The notes beneath the pieces are model-generated. The model saw only the letters and a list, made by a program, of their open reading frames with translations, was not told where the DNA came from and did no database searches. DNA of 64,000 nucleotides. Origin: Anaerolineae bacterium (GTDB lineage Bacteria; Chloroflexota; Anaerolineae; Aggregatilineales; Phototrophicaceae). Where the stretch lies: NCBI GenBank assembly GCA_020849765.1, contig JADLAY010000034.1:62001-126000 (forward strand). Direction: 5' to 3'. The position numbers and the translations under genes are program-made. Shown piece by piece: positions 35,225-42,850 of the stretch. Numbering within the stretch: position 1 is the first letter of the stretch; each line of letters opens with the position of its first letter.

Positions 35225-36046
35225 TCAAGGCAAGCAGTCGCCAAAGATGAAGCGATAGGGTTTACTGACTTCCGGGTAGGGACCGGGCGCCTGGGCCTGC
35301 AGCTCGCCTGTGCTCAGCAGATAGAGATTGATCGGCGCACCATTCTCGGCGCTAGGGCCGCTCGCGATCAGGATGTTCTCCTTACCCGCCCGCTCATCCT
35401 GTTGCGCCTGAGCAAGATCCTCAGGGGTGACAACAAGCGATGGAAAGCCGCGCCCCGTGTGATCGACGCCGTAAATATGAATGCCATATGCATAGCAATA
35501 GATCACTGCCGACGCCCCAGGATCGCAGTTCAAGCGCCCGTCCGTGAACGGACAGGCTGCCTCGCCCTCACCACCGCTAGTGGCATCACCGGGCAAGAGA
35601 AACCATTGAATGCGCACCTGTGCCAGGTCGGTCAGTTCCAGATAATCCACGCGCAGCGTATGAGGCCCCGCGGTCATCGTCTGCTGGAAGCGATCTTCCG
35701 TAAACGGACGCCCGTAGAATTGATCGTAAACAAGCGCCCCATCAATGAAGACGCGCATGCCATCGTCCGCTGCTGGCACGAATTCAAAACGGCCACCCAC
35801 AAAGGTCTGCACGGATTCGAAGCGGATGGTGAAGTTATCCGCATTGACACCTATGTATGGGCTGCCAGTTCCCCAGTCGTAATTGACACCGTCGAGGCCT
35901 GTTTGCGTGACGACCGGCGGACAGGCGAAATCCGTGCAGTTGTAATACGTCGCTGTCCAGTTGGTGCCGAACGCCGCCTGCGCTGCCGAAAAGGTGCACA
36001 CGATGAGCAGAAGCGTGAGCAAAAAGAAGCGGTAGTGAAGGAGCAT
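35225..36046 (-). CDS. secreted PA14-like domain protein
   Basis: A 273-residue exported protein with a signal peptide ending SAAQA. Residues 27-155 resemble a PA14 beta-barrel: WTATYYNCTDF, PYIGVNADNFTIRFE, DDGMRVFIDGALVYDQF and TAGPHTLRVDYLEL are the characteristic strands of this carbohydrate-binding fold. The last 100 residues hold Cys-containing segments (AACPFTDGRLNCDPG) and an unknown beta domain. It sits upstream of the TIR-FGE gene on the same strand with an 88-bp gap and could be a surface binding protein. Confidence 0.7.
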   Translation of the reverse strand: MLLHYRFFLLTLLLIVCTFSAAQAAFGTNWTATYYNCTDFACPPVVTQTGLDGVNYDWGTGSPYIGVNADNFTIRFESVQTFVGGRFEFVPAADDGMRVFIDGALVYDQFYGRPFTEDRFQQTMTAGPHTLRVDYLELTDLAQVRIQWFLLPGDATSGGEGEAACPFTDGRLNCDPGASAVIYCYAYGIHIYGVDHTGRGFPSLVVTPEDLAQAQQDERAGKENILIASGPSAENGAPINLYLLSTGELQAQAPGPYPEVSKPYRFIFGDCLP

Positions 36047-36244
36047 TATGCGGCATTCCTTGTAAATACTTAACGAGTAAGTCTGTTTCTATCTTACAAC
36101 CAGATGAGGCTGAAATGCGTCAAAAACACTCCTCTGACGACAGGGGTGTACTTGCGCCGCCAAGCCGTCCTCACTCATTATCGCCCGCGAATGATCAGCG
36201 AGAATCTGTGATAGGATTGGCTTGAAGCACACAAGAGACAGGCC

Positions 36245-36547
36245 ATGTCTGCATCTATCCCCCAGACAACAGTCGATCTGAGCAAGTACATTGAAATCCG
36301 TGACGGACGTCCCAACATACGCGGGCGACGTCTGCAAGTTGCCTTTCTCGCCATGAATCAGCGTTATCAGCAGCGATCGATTGCGGAACTTGCTGATAGT
36401 TTCACACTGTCCGAAGAACAGGTTCTGGCTGCGCTACTCTACTATCGAGAGCATCAGGCCGAAATTGATGCTCAATACGAAGCAGATGCTAAAGAGTCTG
36501 ATAAATTGCATCAAGAATATGGCGGTCGAATGCCAGGTCAATCGTGA
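36245..36547 (+). CDS. DUF433 domain protein, antitoxin-like
   Basis: A 100-residue protein of the DUF433 family. IEIRDGRPNIRGRRLQV is the conserved loop before the helix-turn-helix, and SFTLSEEQVLAALLYYREH the recognition-helix region. Such proteins commonly precede PIN-like DUF5615 genes and are predicted antitoxins that bind DNA and the toxin. It overlaps the next gene by four bases (GTGA). GC looks lower than in surrounding genes, in keeping with a mobile module. Confidence 0.8.
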   Translation: MSASIPQTTVDLSKYIEIRDGRPNIRGRRLQVAFLAMNQRYQQRSIAELADSFTLSEEQVLAALLYYREHQAEIDAQYEADAKESDKLHQEYGGRMPGQS

Positions 36548-36876
36548 CAGGCTTTTATTTTGACGAGCATATGGATCGCGCTGTAGCTCGTGCCTTGATC
36601 GCGAGAAACATCACCGTAATCATGGCTGTTGACGTCAAGATGGAAGGCAAAACGGACAAAGAGCATCTTGCTTATGCAACTCAAAATGACTTGATCATGG
36701 TGACGTTCGATCATCCTTTTGCCAGCCAAATGATGCAAGAACAAGATTTCCTGGCAGTGATTTGTCTTCCGTACCGATTTCAACAGGCCACTGGTGAGAT
36801 GATCGATACTCTGGCTGAATACAGCGCGCTATTTGATATGAAGAAAGACCGCGGACAGGTCTTTTGGTCCACTTGA
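36544..36876 (+). CDS. DUF5615 PIN-like protein, toxin-like
   Basis: A 110-residue PIN-like protein. FYFDEHMDRAVARALIAR gives the first acidic pair, KTDKEHLAYATQNDL the central acid, and IMVTFDHPFASQM the DxD-like segment before the final strand, which together form the metal site of PIN ribonucleases. It starts with GTG inside the stop of the DUF433 gene and has AGG at good spacing. RNA cleavage is predicted from the family; activity and pairing are not shown. Confidence 0.78.
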   Translation: MTGFYFDEHMDRAVARALIARNITVIMAVDVKMEGKTDKEHLAYATQNDLIMVTFDHPFASQMMQEQDFLAVICLPYRFQQATGEMIDTLAEYSALFDMKKDRGQVFWST

Positions 36877-36891
36877 TGAAATCGCCCTCAA

Positions 36892-37779
36892 TCACCCCAT
36901 GCCCTGCAGCTTGATCGTGAAGGTCGTGCCCTCGTTGACGGTGCTCTTCACAGTGATTTCGCCGCCGAGCAGCTTGACGATGCCGTAGGCAATCGGGATG
37001 CCCAGGCCGCTGCCCTTGAACGTGCGCACAAGTTCATTCTCAGAGCGGAAGTAGACCTCGCCGAGCTGCGCCAGATCCTCCGGTGCGATGCCAATGCCGT
37101 TGTCTTCGACCTCGACGATCAAGGTATTGCCCTCGGCACGCCCGCGCACCGTCACTTTGCCATCGGATTTGTCATTGTAGCGCAGGCTGTTCTCGACCAG
37201 CTTGTTGATCGCCTTCGCCAGCAGATCCCCGTCGATGTTCAGCAGCGGTAGTCCCTGCGGCATATCGAACGTCAGCGTGCGCTGGTGTTCTTCGGCGACG
37301 GGCTGCATCACCTTCTCGACCATCATGGCGATGTTCTTGAACATGTCCATCTTCTCGGCCACGCGCAGGGTGCCGCCGCGCAGCTTCGCCATATCGCTGA
37401 CGTCCGTCATCAGGCTATCCATGCGTTTGGCGTTGCTGCGGATCGTCTCCATGAACTGCTTCTGCATGTCTGTCAGCGTGCCCATGGCCGGGTTGACGAT
37501 CATGTCCGAGTAGCCGCGGATGCTCGTCATCGGCGTGCGCAGTTCGTGGACGGCGTGGGAGACGAAGTAGGCGTTGGCTTTCATCGCCTCAGCCAGATCG
37601 GGCGCGGCTACTGACTCCGCCTTTGCGGGCGCGGAAGAATCCGTGGCTACCTGCTCCAGCAAAGCGTCGATCGCTTCAAGCTGGCCCGGCAGTCGTACCG
37701 GGACGATGGCGCCCGTGCGGGCCGCTTCCAGCAGTTCGGTCAATTGGGCACGTGCCTGGCTCATCGGGTCATCAGTCAT
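36892..37779 (-). CDS. soluble sensor histidine kinase
   Basis: A 295-residue histidine kinase without membrane helices. A short N-terminal region (about 1-65) is followed by the H-box FVSHAVHELRTPMTSIRGYSDM. The N-box (NKLVENSLRYN), G1 (VEDNGIGIAPEDLA) and G2 (GSGLGIPIAYGIVKLLGG) of the HATPase domain follow. ATG at 37779 has AAGGA upstream. It lies nine bases after the larger GAF-domain kinase gene, so the two kinases are co-expressed and may form a heterodimer or relay. No response regulator is near. Confidence 0.85.
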   Translation of the reverse strand: MTDDPMSQARAQLTELLEAARTGAIVPVRLPGQLEAIDALLEQVATDSSAPAKAESVAAPDLAEAMKANAYFVSHAVHELRTPMTSIRGYSDMIVNPAMGTLTDMQKQFMETIRSNAKRMDSLMTDVSDMAKLRGGTLRVAEKMDMFKNIAMMVEKVMQPVAEEHQRTLTFDMPQGLPLLNIDGDLLAKAINKLVENSLRYNDKSDGKVTVRGRAEGNTLIVEVEDNGIGIAPEDLAQLGEVYFRSENELVRTFKGSGLGIPIAYGIVKLLGGEITVKSTVNEGTTFTIKLQGMG

Positions 37780-37788
37780 GCTCAATCC

Positions 37789-39633
37789 TTACTCTGCAAT
37801 CGCCACGTTGAAGGTGAACGTGCTGCCCAACCCAGGCGCACTGTCGATCTTGATCTTGCTGCCCATCAGTTCGACCAGGCTGGCGGTGATGGCAAAGCCA
37901 AGCCCGGTGCCCGGCTGCGCCCGTGTGAAATCGTCGTCCGCGCGCCAGAACTTCGTCCCCAACTTGGCGATCTGATCCGGCGACAGGCCGATGCCGGTAT
38001 CGGCAACGCTGAACTCGACGCGATCCCCGATCAGGCGCGCCGTCAGCGTGATAGTGCCGCCTTCGGGCGTGTACTTGTAGGCATTGCTGATCAGGTTGGT
38101 CAACACCTGGATCAGGCGATAATAATCGACCTGCATATCGGGTAGATCGGGCGCAATCCGCTCGACGAAGGCATGCCCGCGCTCGCGGATCTGGGTCAGC
38201 GTCGCGTCATGGATTTCCTGGACGACGGTCGATACGGGGACACGCGTCCGTTCCATGAAGAAATGCCCGCTCTCGATCCGGCTCACGTCGGCGAGGTCGG
38301 CGACCAGCACTTCCATGCGGCGAACGGTATCCCGGATCTTGCTGATGAACTCAAGCTGGCGCTCGGACAGCGGATTTTGCTCGAAACGCAGCAGTTCCGC
38401 ATAACCGAGGATGCTGGTCATCGGCACTTTGAGATCGTGGGCAACGATGCCGACGAACTCGCTCTTGGCCTTGTTGGCCGCCTGGACTTTCTCGTAAAGC
38501 TGCGCATTTTCGATGGCGACCGCCGCTCGGGTGATGACGCGCTCGATCAGATCACGCGACTCCGGCGCAAATTCGCCCTCGCGGCGAAGCACGACCACGC
38601 TAATGATGCGCTGTTCGCGCCGCACCGGCACGATCAGCAGGGAATAGGCCTGGGCCGGATCATAGTGCTGGATCGTTTCGCCGCTGCGGAAAGCGCGCAG
38701 CGCGTCCGGGTAGCGCGTTTCGAGCTGGATCGGCTGCGTATCGTCCTCCGAAATGCCAAAATGATAAACCGCTTCCAGCACCGGCGGTTCGCCGGTCGGT
38801 TGGGCGACGTGACCGACATCCGCGCCAGCCAGACGGCATACCCACTCCAGAGCCGTGCCCATAATACGCCGCGGATCGAGTGTCTCGTTCAACTGCTGGT
38901 CGATGCGGCGTAGCTGCGTCAGCTCGTCCACGCGGCGCGCCAGTTCGAAATCCGTCTGCGCGAACAGCCGCGCATTCTCGATGGCAAAGGCCGCCTGCAC
39001 CGTCAACGTCTCCAGCGCCGTCAGGTCGTCCTTGTCGAACAAGCCCGTGCCCGCGCGATTGTCGACGTAAGCGACGCCGATGATGCGCCCGCGCACCCGC
39101 AGCGGCGACGCCATCAGGCTGCGCAGCGAATGCTGAACAATGCTCACCTGCCCGGCAAAGCGCGGATCTTCCGCTGCGTTGGTCGTCAGGATTGGCTCGC
39201 CCGCATCAAGGGCGCGGTTCACAATCGTCCGGCTGTAGGCGAACTTGTCGCTCGTGATCGTCTGCTGGTCGAGGTTGCGCGCGGCCACAACACGGACGCC
39301 GCCATCGTCGTCACGCAGCATAAGGAAGCCGCGCTCAGCGCCCGTCAGCTCGATCACGGCATCCATCACCTGATCGAGCACGACCTGCAGCTCCAGCGAC
39401 GCGCCGATCAAACCCGCCACGTTGTAAAGAACTTCAAAGCGCTGCTCTCGCTTGAACAGTTTGTGCTCTTGCTCGGCACGCCGGACGAAATCCAGCATCC
39501 TCTCCAGTTGGCGTTCCAGAAATGGGCCGTCAATTTGCCCGGCGCTGAGCTGCATCCGTACCAGATCCAGCCCGTTGCGCAGATTGACGAATTCCTGATC
39601 CGCCAGCGTATTCGTGCTGCTGCCGTCGCTCAT
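37789..39633 (-). CDS. GAF-domain sensor histidine kinase
   Basis: A 614-residue cytosolic kinase. After an N-terminal helical region come two GAF-like domains (about 55-190 and 230-385). The first contains LMLRDDDGGVRVVAARN and SLMASPLRVRGRIIGVAYV. The H-box EFVGIVAHDLKVPMTSILGY follows, then HATPase motifs NLISNAYKYTPEGG, VADTGIGLSPDQ and GTGLGFAITASLV. HDLKVP replaces the usual HELRTP, as in several bacterial HisKA enzymes. It starts two bases after the endonuclease III stop, implying coupling. The signal sensed by the GAF domains is unknown. Confidence 0.87.
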   Translation of the reverse strand: MSDGSSTNTLADQEFVNLRNGLDLVRMQLSAGQIDGPFLERQLERMLDFVRRAEQEHKLFKREQRFEVLYNVAGLIGASLELQVVLDQVMDAVIELTGAERGFLMLRDDDGGVRVVAARNLDQQTITSDKFAYSRTIVNRALDAGEPILTTNAAEDPRFAGQVSIVQHSLRSLMASPLRVRGRIIGVAYVDNRAGTGLFDKDDLTALETLTVQAAFAIENARLFAQTDFELARRVDELTQLRRIDQQLNETLDPRRIMGTALEWVCRLAGADVGHVAQPTGEPPVLEAVYHFGISEDDTQPIQLETRYPDALRAFRSGETIQHYDPAQAYSLLIVPVRREQRIISVVVLRREGEFAPESRDLIERVITRAAVAIENAQLYEKVQAANKAKSEFVGIVAHDLKVPMTSILGYAELLRFEQNPLSERQLEFISKIRDTVRRMEVLVADLADVSRIESGHFFMERTRVPVSTVVQEIHDATLTQIRERGHAFVERIAPDLPDMQVDYYRLIQVLTNLISNAYKYTPEGGTITLTARLIGDRVEFSVADTGIGLSPDQIAKLGTKFWRADDDFTRAQPGTGLGFAITASLVELMGSKIKIDSAPGLGSTFTFNVAIAE

Positions 39634-39635
39634 GG

Positions 39636-40355
39636 CTATGCTTTCGCTAACTGCTGATAATAATCGCACTGGTCAGTCAAAGGGCAGCGTTCACAGGCCG
39701 GGCGACGCGCCTGACACACCTGCCGCCCGTGCCAGATCATCTGCAAGTGGAACGGGTAGTAATCCTCAGGCGGGATGATCGCCTCCATGTAGGTGTGAGC
39801 TTTATCCGCGCTCATCTTGGGCGGGATGAACCCGATCCGCAGGCCGACGCGGTGGATGTGCGTATCGACCGGGAAGGCGGGCCGGTTGAAGGCGAAGCAG
39901 AGGACGATGGCTGCCGTCTTCGGCCCGACGCCGTCCAGATCGACCAGCCACTTGCGCGCCTCTTCCAGCTCGAGATCGTTCAGGAAGTCGATGCTCAACT
40001 CGCCACGATCGGCGTAGATCCGGCGCAACACTTCTTGAATGCGCGGGGCCTTCTGGTTGGCCAGCCCGGCGGGCTTGATCGCCTCGACGACCGCCTCGAC
40101 CGGCGCCTCCATGACGGCATCCCACGAAGCAAACGCAGCCTTCAAGCCGTCAAACGCGCGGTCACGATTGGCGTCATTGGTGCTCTGGCTCAGAATGCAG
40201 TCGATGAGCTCATCGAGCGGTGTGTAATCCTGCGGCTGCCACTGCGGACGGCCATACATGGCTTCCAGCGCCCTTGAAACCGGCTCGTATTTGGCCTTGC
40301 GTCGTTGAAAATCGATGTCGATGGTCTCTGATAAGGGTGTGTGTTGATTTAACAT
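39636..40355 (-). CDS. nth: endonuclease III-family DNA glycosylase
   Basis: A 239-residue base-excision repair enzyme. The helix-hairpin-helix region is LDGVGPKTAAIVL with the catalytic Lys, followed by FPVDTHIHRVGLR with the catalytic Asp. Four C-terminal cysteines in CQARRPACERCPLTDQC build the [4Fe-4S] cluster. The extra N-terminal 30 residues (DIDFQRRKAKYEPV) are longer than in E. coli Nth. It heads a unit with two histidine kinases, an unusual pairing. The promoter is so close that the mRNA may be leaderless. Confidence 0.88.
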   Translation of the reverse strand: MLNQHTPLSETIDIDFQRRKAKYEPVSRALEAMYGRPQWQPQDYTPLDELIDCILSQSTNDANRDRAFDGLKAAFASWDAVMEAPVEAVVEAIKPAGLANQKAPRIQEVLRRIYADRGELSIDFLNDLELEEARKWLVDLDGVGPKTAAIVLCFAFNRPAFPVDTHIHRVGLRIGFIPPKMSADKAHTYMEAIIPPEDYYPFHLQMIWHGRQVCQARRPACERCPLTDQCDYYQQLAKA

Positions 40356-40361
40356 AACTTC

Positions 40362-40389
40362 ATTCTATGCCAGTTCGGCCTACGAGCAA
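40362..40389 (-). promoter_or_regulatory. promoter of nth unit, possibly leaderless
   Basis: On the minus strand TTGCTC (40384-40389), a 16-base spacer and TAGAAT (40362-40367). Transcription would begin at about 40355, the first base of the nth ATG, and there is no strong ribosome site. Confidence 0.4.
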
Positions 40390-40428
40390 GCGAAACGTCG
40401 GCGAAAATCTGCCGTCAGGCTGCGAGAA

Positions 40429-41517
40429 TTACGACCCCGCGCCGATGCGGCCCAGATACGTCGCGGAGGCAATCTGGCTCAGATCGCCACCTTCGATGTC
40501 GATTTTCCAGGTGCCCGGCTGTGAAGGGCTGGTCAGGATCACGGCGCTGTTGTCCTCCGTCCAGGCGACCGGATGGAGCAGAAAATCGACGTCGCGCCCC
40601 AGGACGCGCTGCGTCAGCGCCTGGAGGTCAACCAGCACGAGGACGGCCTGCACGATCTGGCCCGGCGTGCCGAAGCCGCGGATCTGCGCCAGCGCGTAGA
40701 CGGCGCGCGTGCCATCGGCGCTGATCAGGATGTCGCCACCCTGGGTGAAGTCCGCCAGCCGCAGTGAGGGCACCGTCGCATCGATGCCCTGGTCGAGTTG
40801 CCGCGCGGCCAGGTCGAAGCTGAGCGAGTCGGACGTCAGCATCAGGCGCAAGAACCAACCGCTGCCAAGCCCTGCCCCGCAAAAACAGCCCGGCTCGCCC
40901 GGCAGCAGTTGCGTTGCCCCGCTGTCGAGGTCGACGGCGAACAACCCGGCATACTGGCGAAACGTGGTGTAATCGCCGACGCTATCCGGCTGAAAATCCA
41001 TGTACAGCGAGCGCTGATCGTGGCTGAAGGCGACCGGCATGGCACGGATGCCATCGTGCGGCCCGTCGACAAGCACTTCTCGAACGTCGCTGCCGTCGAA
41101 GTTGGCGACCTGGGTCACGGTCGTCATCGTGCCCGGCAGCCCTTCCGTGCGCGTCCAGGCGATGTGGAGCGCATCCTGGTCGAGCACCCAGTCGATCCGC
41201 CGCGTGTTCGGCCCTGGCTGGATGAACGGGTGATTGGTGATGCGGCCGTCCGGCATGGCGACCTTGACGCGGTTCTCGCCCGGCGCGTAGAACATCACTC
41301 CGTCGGGCGTCACCGTGAAGCGCTCACCCGCGATCCTGACCGTCTGCTCGTCGCCGGTCAGCAGATCGAGGAAGATCAGGCTGCCCGCGCCGGTGTTCGG
41401 GTCACGCTCCAGGTAAACCTGGCGCGGATGCAGCAGCGTCGGCACCTCCGGCTGGCCCTGTGCAGGCATGGCCCAGAGCAGCATCGACATCGCCAACAGC
41501 GCGAGGGTCTTTCGCAT
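40429..41517 (-). CDS. secreted beta-propeller-like protein
   Basis: A 362-residue exported protein with a signal peptide (LALLAMSMLLWAMPAQG). The rest is built of repeating strands with WD/TolB-like turns (GERFTVTPDGVMFYAPG, AFSHDQRSLYMDFQPD, ILISADGTRAVYAL, WTEDNSAVILTSPS), suggesting a six- or seven-bladed propeller. Two Cys in GCFCGAG may form a local disulfide. Its ATG overlaps the sirtuin stop (TGATG). No catalytic signature was seen, so a binding role is most likely. Confidence 0.65.
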   Translation of the reverse strand: MRKTLALLAMSMLLWAMPAQGQPEVPTLLHPRQVYLERDPNTGAGSLIFLDLLTGDEQTVRIAGERFTVTPDGVMFYAPGENRVKVAMPDGRITNHPFIQPGPNTRRIDWVLDQDALHIAWTRTEGLPGTMTTVTQVANFDGSDVREVLVDGPHDGIRAMPVAFSHDQRSLYMDFQPDSVGDYTTFRQYAGLFAVDLDSGATQLLPGEPGCFCGAGLGSGWFLRLMLTSDSLSFDLAARQLDQGIDATVPSLRLADFTQGGDILISADGTRAVYALAQIRGFGTPGQIVQAVLVLVDLQALTQRVLGRDVDFLLHPVAWTEDNSAVILTSPSQPGTWKIDIEGGDLSQIASATYLGRIGAGS

Positions 41518-42281
41518 CACATGCGCTCCATTGCCGCCAGGACGCGCGGCAGCGCTTCGCCGGAGGGTGCCTGCAGCCAGATGTCCATCGTCGGCGTGAG
41601 ATCGCTGGCGTAGGGATTGACCTCGATCAGCCGTGCACCATTACGCCGGGCGACGCGCGGCATATCGGCGGCGGGCGTGACAATGCCGGACGTGCCAACG
41701 ACGATCATCAGGTCGCATGTGCTGGCGAGTTCGTAAGCGCGTTCGAGCGACGCACGCGGCAGCATCTCGCCAAACCAGACGACGTCAGGCCGCACGAGCG
41801 CACCACATTGCGGGCACGTCGGCGGGCCTGACTCATGATCCCACGTCAATTGATTGACATCGATTAGCGTCGGATCGCCCTGACAGTCGCGCGAGCACTT
41901 GTTGCGCGCGATCAGCCCGTGAAGATGAATCACCTGAGTGCTGCCGCCGCGCTCGTGCAGATCGTCGACGTTCTGCGTGATGATCGGCAGATCGCCTTTG
42001 AGACGCTCGATGCCCGCCAACGCGACATGTCCTGGATTCGGCTGAGCCGGGCGCATCCGCTCACGGCGCATCTCGTAGAAATCCCACACCAACTTGGGAT
42101 CACGCGCGAAGGCGGTCGGCGTCGCCAGTTGCTGCGGATCGTATTGCGCCCACAGGCCATCCATGACATCGCGAAAGGTCGGGATGCCGCTCTCTTTGCT
42201 GACGCCTGCGCCTGTCAGCACGCATGGCCGTTTGCTGGCCTGGATCAGTGCCGCGGCCTGCTGGATCAGCGGATCAGTCAT
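41517..42281 (-). CDS. cobB: Sir2-family NAD-dependent protein deacylase
   Basis: A 254-residue sirtuin. TGAGVSKESGIPTFRD is the NAD loop, TQNVDDLHERGG and HLHG (catalytic His) the active site, and CSRDC...CPQCG the zinc site. The FYEMRRERM segment places Tyr and Arg three residues apart as in class III sirtuins (SIRT5, CobB), which remove succinyl or malonyl groups as well as acetyl. It overlaps the HEAT gene by eight bases and the propeller gene by one base, so the three are translated together. Confidence 0.9.
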   Translation of the reverse strand: MTDPLIQQAAALIQASKRPCVLTGAGVSKESGIPTFRDVMDGLWAQYDPQQLATPTAFARDPKLVWDFYEMRRERMRPAQPNPGHVALAGIERLKGDLPIITQNVDDLHERGGSTQVIHLHGLIARNKCSRDCQGDPTLIDVNQLTWDHESGPPTCPQCGALVRPDVVWFGEMLPRASLERAYELASTCDLMIVVGTSGIVTPAADMPRVARRNGARLIEVNPYASDLTPTMDIWLQAPSGEALPRVLAAMERM

Positions 42282-42810
42282 GGTGGCTCGTTTCTGACGT
42301 CACTCGGCGCTCAGCCAGATTCGCCAGGGCTGCACGCGCCGCACGCCGAACGCCATCCGGTGCATCGAGCAGCAGCTCCGCCAGCACCCGCTCCGCCCGA
42401 TCCGTATCGACGGCGACGAGCGAACAGGCGGCGACAAAGCGCACCTGCTCGTCCTCGCGTTCGTTGCTGGCGACTCGCAAGAGACTATCGAAACCCTCCG
42501 CACAGCGCAGCCAACCCAGCGCCCAGATCGCGCTCTGGCGCGTATCGTGATCGGGATCGGCAGACAGGTCGATCAGCAGTGACGCAGGCCGGTCGTCGTT
42601 CAACTCACCCAGCATCATCGCCGCCCGCCAGCGAGCCTCGGCAGGCTGTGCTGCATCCCCGGCCACGTCGCTCAACGGCGCACGGCTCAACGCACCAGCA
42701 GCGAGGCAGGTATTTTCCGCGGCCATCCGCGTCCACAGATCCGGACTGGAGAGATCGGCCATGTTCAGCGCCGGTTGCGAGTCCACCATCACACTCATTC
42801 GACCGGACAT
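42274..42810 (-). CDS. HEAT-repeat protein
   Basis: A 178-residue helical repeat protein. Units such as QPAEARWRAAMMLGELNDDRP, DTRQSAIWALGWLRCAEGFD and EQVRFVAACSLVAVDTDRA have the helix pairs and the conserved Arg/Asp turns of HEAT/PBS-lyase repeats. It probably acts as a protein-binding scaffold. The first ATG coincides with the end of a perfect hairpin; ATGs at 42798 and 42789 are alternatives. The overlap with the sirtuin gene suggests a functional pair. Confidence 0.75.
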   Translation of the reverse strand: MSGRMSVMVDSQPALNMADLSSPDLWTRMAAENTCLAAGALSRAPLSDVAGDAAQPAEARWRAAMMLGELNDDRPASLLIDLSADPDHDTRQSAIWALGWLRCAEGFDSLLRVASNEREDEQVRFVAACSLVAVDTDRAERVLAELLLDAPDGVRRAARAALANLAERRVTSETSHHD

Positions 42811-42839
42811 CTCGCCCGGCGCAGTCTTGCCGGGCGAGA
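42810..42839 (-). promoter_or_regulatory. perfect 11-bp hairpin ending on the HEAT-gene ATG
   Basis: TCTCGCCCGGC (minus 42839-42829) pairs exactly with GCCGGGCGAGA (42820-42810) around an eight-base loop. The last stem base is the A of the first ATG. GAGGAG lies just upstream of the stem. No T-tract follows, so it acts more like a translational control element or attenuator than a terminator. Confidence 0.45.
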
Positions 42840-42850
42840 CATCTCCTCTA

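Noticed and set aside
42810..42839. Hairpin as an ordinary rho-independent terminator
   Set aside because: There is no T-tract after the stem on the minus strand, and its end coincides with a start codon.
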